Of a stretch of 62,208 nt of DNA, positions 34,601-45,604 are shown one piece after another; positions within the stretch are counted from its first letter, which is position 1, and each line of letters begins with the position of its first letter. The stretch is from Gnetum montanum. Lineage: Eukaryota > Streptophyta > Gnetopsida > Gnetales > Gnetaceae. The position numbers and the translations under genes are program-made. Below the pieces are notes generated by a model. The model saw nothing but the letters and a program-made list of their open reading frames with translations, made no database searches and had not been told where the DNA came from. The stretch lies in contig MNCI01027259.1 of the NCBI GenBank assembly GCA_015680685.1, positions 130,621-192,828 of the forward strand. Reading direction: 5' to 3'.

Positions 34601-35700
34601 GCATGGCTTAAGTAGTAAACGGGAACTTCGGTTCCATCATCTCATTTCTGAAAAAGCATAGACTCTATTGATGAATTTGATGTGGCAAGGTAGATGTAGA
34701 ACAGTTTATTGTTCTGAGGTAGATAAACTATGGGTAATTGAGTCAGTGTTGTTTTGATATTGTCTTGCATAGCAAATGGTTCATGGGTTTCAACTTACTG
34801 GTTAATTTTTCTATAAAGCACCTAATGAACTATAATCTACCTTGTAGGCCTTGAAGTTTGGTAAGGTTGCTTGACGGTTGCAAGTTTGTGATAGCCTTCA
34901 CCTTATTGGGGTCCACTTGAATCCCTGCTTTTGAAACTATGAATCCTAGCATTTTGCATGATTTGACCCCAAATACACACTTCTTTGGGTTTAGTCTAAG
35001 CTCATATTTTAAACAATGCTTAAGTACCAGGTCTAAGTCTTGTATGTGTTGCTCTTGTGTCTTCGATTTAACCACTATATCATCTACGTAATCGTTGAGT
35101 GAGTGAAGGATGTAATCACTAAAGATGAAGGTCATCGCTTGTTGATACGTAGAACTAGCATTCTTTAAACCAAAGGGCATCATCATATAACAAAATTTCC
35201 CCCATGGTGTCATGAAGGTTGTCCTGAGTTGATGTTCAGGGTAATTTGGATCTGATAATATTCCAAGAAGCCATCCATAAAGGATAACAGTGCATGCCCA
35301 ACGGTTGAGTCAACCAGTTGATCAATACTAGGTAGAGGAAAGTCATCTTTTATGGTTGCTAAGTTGAGGTCCTGGAAGTCAATGCATATGCAAATGCTTC
35401 CATTCTTCTTTGGGACAATGACCATGTTGGATACCCAATCAACGTAGTCAATAGCCTGAATAAAACTAGCTTGATAAAGTTTGGTGATCTCATTGCGAAC
35501 TGTCAATGCTACCTTAGGCTTAACCTTACGTGGTTTTTGTTTCACTGGTTTTAACTTCAGGTCAAGTATGATGTTGTGCTAGACTATTTGAGGGTCTAGC
35601 CCAGGCATGTCAGTGTAAGACCAAGCGAATGCCTTGATGTTGCTTTTTAGCACTTTTGCTATGTCATCGGATCTGGTGTGTAGGAGGTAGAAAAGGCAAT
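34601..35700 (-). pseudogene. pol: Element B reverse transcriptase
   Basis: From about 35690 the minus strand reads NIKAFAWSYTDMPGLD, then KPRKVKPKVALTVRNEITKL, WVSNMVIVPKKNGSICICI, IDFQDLNLATIKDDFPLPSI, and after a small shift at 35212, GKFCYMMMPFGLKNASSTYQ and NDYVDDIVVKS (the YxDD catalytic motif, about 35090). GFIVSKAGIQVDPNKVKAI follows near 34910. The motif order is that of Ty3/gypsy RT. There is one frame break near 35212 and stops in the connection at 34640-34830. Confidence 0.92.
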
Positions 35701-35727
35701 GATCTGGCATGAAGCATCAAATGAAAG

Positions 35728-35950
35728 CCCCCAGCGTGAATGCCCTGGAAACCCCAGCGTGAACACCCTGGAAACCCTAGCGTGAATGCCCTAGAAACCC
35801 CAGCGTGAATGCCTTGGAAACCCTAGCATGAACGCCCTGGAAACCCCAGCGTGAACACCTTGAAAAACCCCAGCGTGAATGCCCTAGAAACCCCAGCGTG
35901 AATGCCTTGGAAACCCTAGCAGGAACGCCCTGGAAACCCCAGCGTGAACC
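35728..35950. repeat. 23-bp minisatellite with higher-order structure
   Basis: About 9.5 copies of CCCCAGCGTGAATGCCCTGGAAA (23 bases). Units 2-5 and 6-9 match each other better than neighbours do, giving a 92-93-base higher-order unit. The minus-strand frame at 35777-36010 (WGFQG... repeats) is a by-product. The core AGCGTGAA is also frequent in the LTRs and leader of element B. It sits between the RT start and the upstream end of the antisense gene. Confidence 0.9.
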
Positions 35951-36572
35951 TAGATAGGGATTTTTAGCGTGGACTTCCTTGATCCAGCGTAAATGTCTTG
36001 AACGCAACACGATGGGATGGGAAAGGGAAAGTGGGTGAGAGACCAGGAAAGGAAGGAGCCTAACCTAACCTTTGCTAAGTAGAGTGAGGCAATGCTTTGG
36101 TGCCTGACCAAGCCCATGATCCCATCATGGTCTTGATCAATGTGCCAGTAGACCCTGGTCCTCTATCTAAATTTGTGTTTTTGTTTACTATTTTTGTGTT
36201 TGGTTTTTTTTCTTATTTTGGTGCATAGAATTTGTGTGAGGCCTAGCATGTTTCTTTGGCGTAGATATTAGTGTGCAGACCAACGTCAACCCTTGTCTCC
36301 CTTGCTCGGTGTACGGCCAGTTTTATTTCTGGAATGCAGTCTAGTGACATGTTCAGTGTGTAGGGGGGAGCCAAAATGCTCAATGTGCAGGGTCTGCACA
36401 CCCATATTCCTAGCGTGCAGGACCTACATGCCTAGCGTGAACCTTGGCTAAGCTTCTTCCAAGTGCTGGCCCCCCTAGCGTAAAATTTACTCTTCAGCTC
36501 TTTTTTTGTGTGTGCAGCTTACTTATCCTGGTTCTTGAATACATGAAGAGGTCTAAAACCTTTCCCTCTTAG
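35951..36572 (+). promoter_or_regulatory. Upstream region of the antisense gene in element B
   Basis: This contains scattered AGCGTG(A/C) and GTGTGCAG motifs (36240-36480) like those of the element's LTR. The last 12 bases are a pyrimidine-rich tract ending TTAG, a plausible splice acceptor for the first exon I can place. Any earlier exon and the promoter of the antisense gene would be in or before this stretch; a short open frame from an ATG near 36017 is a possible but unproven first exon. Confidence 0.35.
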
Positions 36573-39500
36573 TGGTGGAGCTTGTTGGAATTCTAGCGTG
36601 GTTTTGGACTATTAATTCTGATGAGCCGGTACCTGATATGGCCATTGATCGAGATGGGGTATGGTTCAGAATGGGTGTCAATAAGTTCCTTGCCTTCATC
36701 TTTCAAGGATTTAGTGTGGTAATATGGTCTCACCTAAGTGAACAATTAGCACGGAGTGTCCTTGAGACTATGTTACTGGGATCCTCAAATGGCATAGTGG
36801 CCTTCGTGGTCGACGTCGATGAGGGATTTTTTAAGGTTGGGAATGGTCCCTCCGGAGGGCCCAAATCCATCCGTCCATTGACACGTGTATGGGACCTATT
36901 ATCATGTAGCCCTCACAACATCAATAGCACCTTGTTCCTAGCCTCTCGTGCGCACACTTTGTTCCAGAATCCTCTTGGAATGGTGTACAGGGTAGAGAGG
37001 TAAGGTTTTTTAATTTATTGTTTCTACTTTGATGCTAAGTGGTTGTTCATATTTTAACCGTCATTTCTCTACAGGCCTCGATTTGATAAAGAAGGAGTAT
37101 GCATAGGTGATGATGAACTTGCATTGGCTTGTACTGCCTTAGAGACTTTCATGGCAATTCCCACTCTCCATGGTGTCGTGTTAGCCTAGACCAAGGGTGA
37201 AATTGTCCATTTTCACAAACGATACTCCAAGGATTTTGCACGATGTGAGGCTCAGGGATGGCTACATGGGGATTGGTCCCGTAATGGGCCAGTATTCCCA
37301 TGCGATGCTAATTCAACTTCTAATGGTCTTAATCCATTGGCCAATGGTAAGTAATAGTGTTTTTGATGCCTCACATTTTTTTGTTTTCCTACCTCATTGA
37401 TTGTATTGATTCCATGGTTTTACCCTGTGCGTACAGTGGATGTCACCCTTGTGGAGTCACCCTAACAACTAGCTAGACTAAGGGCAATTTGGCCATGAAA
37501 TTCAGGGAGATCGATAGTGCACAACAGTGGTTGCATGATAAGGCACCACTGCATATTATCAGTTTCTTGAGTGATGTTGGCCTCATGGAGTTGTTTGCTA
37601 CTCTAAGTCCTAACTTCTCCATGACCGAGATGATTGTAATCGTTGATTCTTTCAACGAAGCTATTACTTACTATAGCACTCGTGTCAAGGGAATTAAGGT
37701 AGCTTTCCATCTGTCGACAGAGTTCTTTTCAGACCTCTTCGGTGTACCGGTAGATGGGGCTAGAGTGACTATGGATAGAGCACAAAAAGAGGTCCATGTT
37801 TTTCGTGAGTTGGAGGACTAGCTGGGTGTACTTAAGGGTGCTACGGGATTTCCTATGTAGGGAGGATCAAAAGTAACTGAAGTAAATGAGTTGTATCCAC
37901 TGTTCAAAGCACGAGTGTTTCCTAAGTCCCTATCCCAAGTGAAATACTTTTGGGGTAGAATCTGTGTGTATCATGCTCATGATTATGGAGACTGGGGTGC
38001 ATTATAATTGGACTCAGTTTTTACTTTCAGGTTTCCACGAAGAGATAGTGAGATTGTGTTCGAATGTTGAGGCACAGTTCCATTTTACCTTTGCATTCTT
38101 CACCGATTACCTACATCAACTAGCTTAATTTCTAGTAGTTCGTGTGGGTAACGAGTACATGTTAAGGGATCATGGCCAACTATCTCACCCGTGGATTTGC
38201 CACTTGTTTGAAGTGACTAAATCTTAAGATGCTCCTGAAGGGATTGATGAATCGGTCTCTATTACAATGGGGGGATCATTTGGTTATTCAATCCATACGT
38301 GTGACAACATCAGGTTGGAGCCAGGTGGCATGCCCTATACTGCTAGGAGAGTTGATGGAGTAATCAAGGAGACAATCGAGAAGGCAAAATCTAAGGTTCA
38401 AAGACCTAAGTGCTCTAGCAAGGTTCCTCTAGTTGTAGATGAACCAAAGGTGAAACGCATACAGTTTAAAGTATCTGCACGTGGTAAGTAATCCTGATTC
38501 ATTCATTTATCCTCATTTTATTATTATTATTATTATTATTACTTTTTTTCTTTGTCATTTATGTCAAACTGATGTTGAACTTATGAATGTCATTAGAGCT
38601 AACTCCTGAAGTAAGAAGAGAGGGGTTAGTGCCGATTGTAGAGGAGGAAGACGTCCCCATCAACCAAGGTGAGGAGAACAAAGTGGGTAATGACGAGATG
38701 GAAGTCCTGGTCCCTCTGAGGGAAGAAACGAAGGAACAAGCAGAAGTCACCATGGAAAAAGATAACGCTGGTGATCAGGATGAAGCTAACGAGATGTTCG
38801 ATGATTTCTTCGAAGGAAGATTAAACCTTGGCAATCCTTCGAATCTGGAAGAAGAAAGGGATTTTAGTATGTTCTTCCTATTATGTTTATTTGATTTTTG
38901 AATTGTTTCATTTCCATTATTTAGAGTTTTGATTTTATGGTTTTGCTGCTATAAGGTGCAGATGTTGAAACTAGGATGACTCCTAATGTTCGTTCGGAAA
39001 TACCTACAATGAAAACTCCAATGGAAAAAACCACTGAAGTTGGTCTATCTTATACAAATGAACCATTTACTTGGATCAAAATGCCAAGTAAAATGGATTT
39101 TTTCCTTGGTATCATCAATGAGGTAGTTGATTGCATCCAACAAGCTCATCCTGAAATAGGTACATATGCTTTAAGCATTTTGAGTCTTTTTGTTTTCGCA
39201 TATGTTTCTACTGTCCAATGTCTAATGTATATTCTCCTTATATTGATAGGTGCTAAACTAAAGTGGGATCCATCTGAGGCCACTTGTATTGATAGTCTGC
39301 CTACACTACCATCAGAAATTGAGCAAGTGCCAAGATAGATTTATGATGAGGTGGAAGAATGTGTTGTGCAAAATGCCAAGTCTCTTTGGACCTGTAGGCA
39401 TTCCATCGAAAAGCTATGGTTGCAAATTCAGGTAGAGGAAAAAGAGATTGCCAAACTATTAGCAAAACAAGATGACTTTAAGTCACACTATGAGTTTGCC

Positions 39501-40233
39501 TCTGCTAGGTTGACGGGTGATCGTTCTTGGCGAACCTCCAAGGTTACTTTTACTAGATATTGGAATCTATTGAATCGCCAAGTAACTATGACTTGGGAGC
39601 TAGCAAAGCAAAAGAAAAAAATTGATTTGCTACATCTCAAGGGTCAGGATTGGAAATCTTTTGCTTTTAAGGTGCGGAAATGGGGCCAAGATGAAAAGAA
39701 TCATAAGTACCATTATAAAAAATCATTAAAGGAGATATCCATAGAGAGGTGTCAACTAGAGATGTTTGTAGAGGGGTTAGGCTTAAGATCTTCGTTTGAT
39801 GCCTTTGCTAGGCACAGCATGGTAGAGATGGAATCTCCTAAGAGAGTAATCACTACAACTTCTGGGGAGATTTCTATAGGCAAGTTTCCTTTTAAACATA
39901 CTACTTGGTCTGTTGTAGACAAAGGGAAGGCATTAGCCAATATTGATCTTAGCCTTGATGAAATAGACTGGGCAAGTGTCCCTGAAGAAGAAATCCTTCG
40001 TCGACTAGAGTTTGGACTAAGAGGATCCTCTTTGGTAAGTTGTTTAAACTTGTAACTTTTTATTCATTTTTAGTAGAAAATGTTGATCCCCTTTTTCTTC
40101 ATTAATTATTTTCTTTTATTTTTTTTCATAGAGTCATGGTGATGACGGTGGCTATGAAGGTGGCCCCAGTGGAGGGAAAACTCATGAGGCAGGGGAGTTT
40201 GAGGGGAAAGCCCCTCCTGATTCTGATGTTTAG
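36573..40233 (+). pseudogene. Antisense seven-exon gene of element B (aORF-B), lightly broken
   Basis: Exons: 36573-36999, 37075-37346, 37437-38483, 38597-38866, 38962-39159, 39250-40034, 40132-40233. All six introns (74-113 bases) start GT, end AG and join in frame, for example AG|G CCT between exons 1 and 2. The product would be about 1030 residues. Landmarks: VIWSHLSEQLARSVL; DELALACTALETFM; exon 3 with VKGIKVAFHLSTEFFSDLFG, like the strand-helix part of plant transposon EFYxN proteins; an acidic exon 4; exon 6 with KLKWDP, YWNLLNRQ, TTSGEISIGKF and DEIDWAS; and a Gly-rich tail. Damage: a TAG in exon 2, shifts and stops in exon 3, a TAG in exon 6. It runs opposite to gag-pol, between protease and RT. 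I do not recognise the whole protein. Confidence 0.75.
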
Positions 40234-40930
40234 TTTTTAAATTTGGTGTTGTTATTAGTTATGTTTCTATGGGTTGTAAAGAAATTTTTTTTTGATCAGA
40301 AATGTGTTTCGTATGAACAGATGCGTAAACTTGGTTAACTTCTGTAATCATCCATTTACGTATTTATATAATTTTTGTTGTTGTCATATTCTATTTATTT
40401 ATTTTTCTTTTAGAGTTGCGTGAATGTTGAGAAGAAATAATGCAGGGACATGGAGCAAAAGTCTTTTTGCTTGTTTTGTTGTTTAAGTGTAAACATGAAA
40501 TAAGGTGTAAATGTAACCCAAATGATAACTATGCCAAAGGAAGATATAAAGGAAAGCGTAACTTGTACTGCGAAAATGTAATCATAGAATGTAAACTGGG
40601 AATTTAAACTCTTGAGGTAAACGAAAGTAAACTTGCTCTAGTTTAAGGCCATTTCAGGCCCTACATACGTGCGTGTCAGTTTAAAGTCATGACAGACTGC
40701 AATGTGATCATTCTAGTTTAAGGCCATTTCGGGCCACAAATAAATAGGAGGGATATCAACTGATACGATGGGTTTTGATGTAAATCGGCCATTTCTGACC
40801 ATGGCTAGTTTTATGTCATTGCAGACATGTGATAGTTTAACATCATTGTGGATTGGGGTAGTTTGTTAATTATTTAATAACTTTTTGTTTTTTTTTGTTT
40901 TTATGTTAGGAGTGAGTTTAATGGGTACAA
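40234..40930. repeat. TAGTTTAAGGCCAT repeat block between protease and antisense gene (element B)
   Basis: CTAGTTTAAGGCCATTTC occurs at 40636-40653 and 40713-40730, with related AGTTTAAAGTCATG (40678), TAGTTTTATGTCATTGCAG (40805) and AGTTTAACATCATTG (40833). No gene seen. In element sense this is ATGGCCTTAAACTAG, as in element C. Confidence 0.6.
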
Positions 40931-42059
40931 TTTGATACTTGGCATCTCCTTCGCTAATTACGTTGAATGGTAGCTCTGCCCAGGAGACGTATGGTGAAGT
41001 AGGCTCTTAGTCAGTATCCTTGGATGTTTCTGGGTTAGGTGGTGTTTCCTTGGTTTTTGAGGGATCACAATTTATGGGTTGGTCATCACTTTGGGTTTCG
41101 TTTGTTTCTTTCGGTATGGAATTTTCAGAAATTCTATCAAGTTTATGCTCATGTGGAGTGTCCTCTTGTTCAGGCTCCTCAAATTTAACTTCGGAGCCTT
41201 AATTTGCCTCCGTGTGAGATGAGATGGTGGATGTAGCAGTATCCCCATGGATAATGATCTTACCCCTCTCATAGGGTAAGTGAATCTCTTGATGAATATG
41301 GGAAGACACCTCTTTGAACTGGGCTAACTAGGATCATCCCAAGATTAGGTTAAAACCAGGCATCTCATCAATAACCACAAAGTCTGCGTATGTGGGGAAT
41401 CAATCCCCTGCTATAAAATCCAAGGTCAATGTACATTTAACCACTACTCATGACCCATTAAATGACTTCAGACATGTCGTAGACGTCGGTTTAATTAATT
41501 CTATAAGCCCTAACTGTTCAATGATGGGATAAGGCACTACGTTTATGGCTACTCCATCATCTACATGTACTCAATGTATTTTGAACTAATTAACTCGTAT
41601 GGTTATAAACATGGGTTCGTGGGTGACATCTCTGATTTTCTCATCGATCTTAATGTTTTTGAGGTGAAAGCCTAATGATTTAGATTTGGATCGTTGTTGT
41701 GTAGACATTACCGCATGTATAGAGGGTTCATTTGCAGGTAGGTTTTCGCTAACTAGGATCAATGTTAACATTTGTACTAAGGCTTCGTGATGAACTGGTG
41801 AAGTCAATATGAGGTCGTACAAGCTTAATGATGTGTTCTTTTGTTTAAGGGCTTGCATAACCTATGTTAGGGCGTTAGCTAATTCTTTACTATTGGGTAT
41901 ATTCTTGTCCATGGCCACTTGATCCATTGGACCTAACAGTTGTATCTCACATGGGGTAACTTTCGTGTTATTTTTCATGATTGTTTGGTTTGATATGTGT
42001 TGCATTCTTAATTGTTCCTCTTTATAACTCATGCTTGGCTCATTGTTAGAAGGAGCCAT
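40931..42059 (-). pseudogene. Element B aspartic protease
   Basis: Minus-strand frames give NEPSIHAVMS (about 41730), FHLKNIKIDEKIRDV, then VHVDDGVAINVVPYPIIEQL at about 41570 (DDGVA in the catalytic position, as DDGAA in element C), TLTLDFIAGD, a FNLILG.S segment, and IHLPYERGKIIIHGD near 41280. The tail has SWAELPFNVISEGDAKYQ at about 40960-41000. Several TAG and TAA codons interrupt. It lies after gag and stops without running into RT. Confidence 0.8.
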
Positions 42060-45041
42060 AGGTATTTTGCTTAACAGAATTGGCTTTGGGGGCCCTAGTG
42101 TAAGGTGCTAACGTTCCCTCTCCAAACGTTCCTTCTCCAAATGTTCCCTGGTGAGCCTATCTACCAAGTGCTCTTGCATGGGTTGTGTGGGAACATTTGG
42201 GGTTGGAGTATCAAGTTTTTTTGGGACCTGAATAACGAATGGGGTGGGATGGGATTGTGTCTGAGGCATATGAGCTTAGACATCAGGCTGCCCAGGCACC
42301 TTGACCACAAATGGGATTGGGCGATTTGTAGTTGGTACCTCTATCGTAGCAACTGCCGATGGCATCCGGACCACGAAGGGAGTGGGCCGGTTTGATGGTG
42401 TCACGAACAAAAAATGGTTTGGTTTGGGATGGTACCTATTCTATTGCCACCGCGGGAGGTACTCAAATGACCAATGGTTTTTGCAGGGTAGGAGGATCAT
42501 GTGGGGAATATGAAGGTTGAGGTGATGTTAGTGTAGTAGGGGGAACACGAACTCCAAAGGGGTTCTTTGGTGTTTCATAGTTATTATCTGTGTAGATGGT
42601 GTTAATTATGTATGGCACTTCTTTAGTATTTAGGGGATCTTTAAATATGCCATGGACTGGTTTTGTGGTTTGACTGGGTTGGCCTCATCAAAAGTGATCT
42701 CACCTCTATCAATCATTCATTGAATGTCTTATTTCAAGGTGAAATAATAGTCGGTGCCATGCCCATTACGTTGGTGGTACTCACAAAACTGGTCTAGTCT
42801 AAAACCTCTTGGAACTGGGGGCTCATCCGGTGTTGCCAAGCTTGGGTTCTCGACCAATTCACAGAATCAATCATGTTTTTGAATTTCCGCGGGGGACAAT
42901 TATTTATGTTTCATTAGCCTAGCCTTCAAGAGTTGTTCAAATAATTGTGAAGGTTTCATGGGCAATGGTGTGTATTGAGAGGGGTCTCTCCTCTCAAAGT
43001 TTCGTGCATGACCCGATGTAGCATTTTGTGATGTGGCCGGTATGGGTGCAGTAGTAGGAGCAGGTCTAGTATAGCTAGTAGAGGTGGTAGGTGGTTTACC
43101 TTGTTGTCTCGTACTTGTTTATTGAGTTTCTGCTACTGCTGCTACAGTTGCCTTAGCCCTTTCTTTGTCTTTCTTATTATGTTGACTTTTAAAGGCTGAA
43201 TATGTGGGGTCATAGCTATTTTGTGCTGCTTCTTCAATGTTTTTAATTTGTACAAATGCTTAGCTAAGAGTGTGTGCATTTAGGTAATACAATTTGAATT
43301 TAACAAAGTCATTCACGACTCCCTTTAAGATCATGAGTAACTATGTTTCAGGGATTGGTTCATGAAGTTCGTTTAGTGTAGCACTCCATCTATGAATGAA
43401 TTTCTATACAAGTTCAAGCGATGCTTGTTTCACCTATATCAGACTATCCAAGATCACTTCAGGCTTCAGGTTGTATTTAAACCTGGTAATGAACTGGTGT
43501 AAGAGATCCTCCAAAGAGGATATGGAGTTACGAGGCAAGGCTCGGTACCAGTCTAACGCTCTCCTAGTGAGGGACATGGAGAAAACACATAAGATTGCAT
43601 GGGGTCATGCTTGAAGCAATAAACATTCTAGTCTAAACATGACCAGATGGGCATTGGGGTCTCCTTCCCTGTTGTATTTGGTTAGTTGAGGCAAAGAAAC
43701 TTCTTTAGGTAGGGTCAATGGTGGTACCAAAGAGCTAATAGGATCGTCTTGGTAAAAGTCTAATACCTAAAGCTCTTCATTGTTGGCTATTTTGAGCTAT
43801 TTTACCTCATCAATGAGTTCTTGCATTATCTTTTTAGCTTTAGCCCAGTATTGGGCACTAGGTGAAATGGTAGGTTGGTCATGTTGTATAGTATGCAAGT
43901 TAGATTGTTGCACAGTGGGCGGGAAAGAAGAAAGTTGAGTGGTCAAAGGTTGCACTTGTGGAATATTCATGGTGGGTGCTACTAAGGGCGGCATACTGTA
44001 AGGGGTGGGTAGTAGTTGTTGTTGTGGTTGTACTTGAGGGACGTTCATGGGTGGAATTGTAGGAGGTGGTATGTTGTAGTGAGGGGGTTGATGTGGTTGC
44101 ATGCCAGTCACAGCCCACTGTCCAATTATGATTTGTGAGGGAACACCCTGAACTTGTTGAGTTGAAGTGGTGAAGGATGTCCCTTGGGCTTGTATTCATG
44201 GTATATAGTGAGTAGATATAGAAGCGGGTATCACAGAAGGCATCCCAATCACTTAGGGTGGGAAGGTCACTCCTACATTAGTTTGAGGGGGGTGTTGTTG
44301 GGGTTGTATTTGTAAGAGAGGGGATAACATGGTGACTAGAGGAATAGTGGGGATGGGTATATTGAATTGAGTATCTGTCATGGGGAGAGTGGGAATAAGA
44401 GTGGATGCTTCCTGTTGAGGCACATGTGCTTGAGTGGTTTTAAATAAATGGAGGGACATGGTCTCCCCCGTGAAAGGGTCAAATAATGGGTTCACGTAAG
44501 TATGGGGACTGAGAGTATGGTATGAATCCTCGTATTCAAACTGAGCCACAAAATTGTCTTCCTCATCTTCATTTTGAGGTTCTACAGTGGATTGCCGCAA
44601 GGTTTGACTCCTGGCCATGAGGAGTTGGGATAGGAGCTCATGGTGGGATTCAATGAGGGGGATGACATCATAGGTGATGGGAATGAAGTCATGACCTCCT
44701 TTGTGAATTAACTCATAGTGTCTCTTTGCTTCTAGCTTGGCTTGGTCAATGGTCAATTTAGCCTGGATTTTAACACAAATGAAATTATACTATTCAGGCG
44801 TTAAGATGGTGAACGTGGGATCCATACCTTGTAGTCTCAATGATTGGCGAGATGGCCCTTGAGGGTTGACCTCACCATGAGTCACTATGGGTTCGGTGGT
44901 GGTCACAGGGTATAAGATTGATGTGCCAGGCTCAGAGATAAGGAGAGAAGAAGTATTGGTGTTCATAGAGTCCATTTTACATGCTTTAAGTATGACAATG
45001 TAAAGTAAAAAAAATTTAGTTAAGTGTTGGATTGGAAGCAA
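42060..45041 (-). pseudogene. gag: Element B gag
   Basis: The minus strand starts near 45041 (MNTNTSSLLISEPGTS). YNFICVKIQAKLTIDQAKLE at 44790-44735 and an open 167-codon frame (44756-44253) give the N-terminal part, rich in Gln and Pro. The retrotransposon gag core is at 43790-43280: GDPNAHLVMFRLECLLLQA, LTRRALDWYRALPRNSISSL and LNELHEPIPET. A knuckle-like FCEYHQRNGHGTDYYF at about 42795-42750 has Tyr in place of the last Cys, followed by MIDRGEITFDEANPV. The remainder to 42060 is a Pro/Asn-rich tail. Scattered stops are mostly TAG or TAA. Confidence 0.85.
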
Positions 45042-45579
45042 ACAAATTTTCTAAGTGTTGGAATAATGTAAATGGCATAAACGAGAGAAAATTTGGCTAA
45101 GTGTTGTCAGCGTGTACAGTGTAAACAAGAAAAAAATTGGTTAATTATAGAACGAGCATACTTGTTAGCGTACACCCTCAGCATGTAGACTTGTCTACAC
45201 AGCGTACACCTAAGTCTGGCAGCATATAGACTGGATCCATAGTGTACAGACTAGATCCACAGCATACAGGCTAGATCCACAGTGTATGGACTGAATCCCC
45301 AGCGTACAGGGTACAACAGTTAGCGTATTAGATGAACAAGTAGCGTACAGATAGGGTGGACAGCATGCAGATATGCTAGGTAGTGTATACACACTGAGAT
45401 TTCAGAAGATCTAGCTGAACAAGGCGCAGATTTGGAAGGTTCAAAATCAGATCTATGCTGACAGAGTGTAAATATGAGAAAACAAACTATAGATCTGGGA
45501 TCATGGGGAGTGGATCTATGAGATGGACTAGCGGATCTGAAGAGATCAACGGTGGATCAGAGTAGCTTTACACAACGAT
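45042..45579 (-). promoter_or_regulatory. Element B leader with AGCGTA repeats
   Basis: Between the primer site and gag, 45110-45400 holds about ten copies of (C/T)AGCGTA(C/T)A(C/G) on the + strand, sometimes in phrases like GATCCACAGCATACAGGCT repeated every 25-30 bases. No gene is supported; the minus-strand Ser/Cys frame at 45210-45392 mirrors the repeat. Confidence 0.5.
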
Positions 45580-45599
45580 AAGTCCTCCTTCTAGCGTCA
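45580..45599 (-). other. Element B primer binding site
   Basis: Reading the minus strand out of the 5' LTR (which ends ...AGTACA at 45605) gives AAAA then TGACGCTAGAAGGAGGACTT. TGACGC is one base from TGGCGC, the usual start of gypsy primer sites. I cannot say with confidence which tRNA it pairs with. Confidence 0.6.
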
Positions 45600-45604
45600 T
45601 TTTT

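Noticed and set aside
35728-35950. A CRISPR-like array
   Set aside because: The 23-base units are directly adjacent with no unique spacers, in plant retroelement DNA. It is a minisatellite.
36573-40233. The antisense gene as an ordinary host gene hit by element B
   Set aside because: Its homologue sits in the same place and strand in element C, so it belongs to the element family; a single host locus would not explain two copies. A host origin before capture remains possible.
41072-41272. Separate ORFs in the protease tail of element B
   Set aside because: The minus-strand frame is a shifted part of the protease tail, and the + strand frame at 41020-41202 is its shadow.
43797-44199. Two overlapping Pro/Thr/His-rich frames as separate genes
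   Set aside because: They are adjacent or shadow frames of the Gln/Pro-rich gag N-terminal part of element B.
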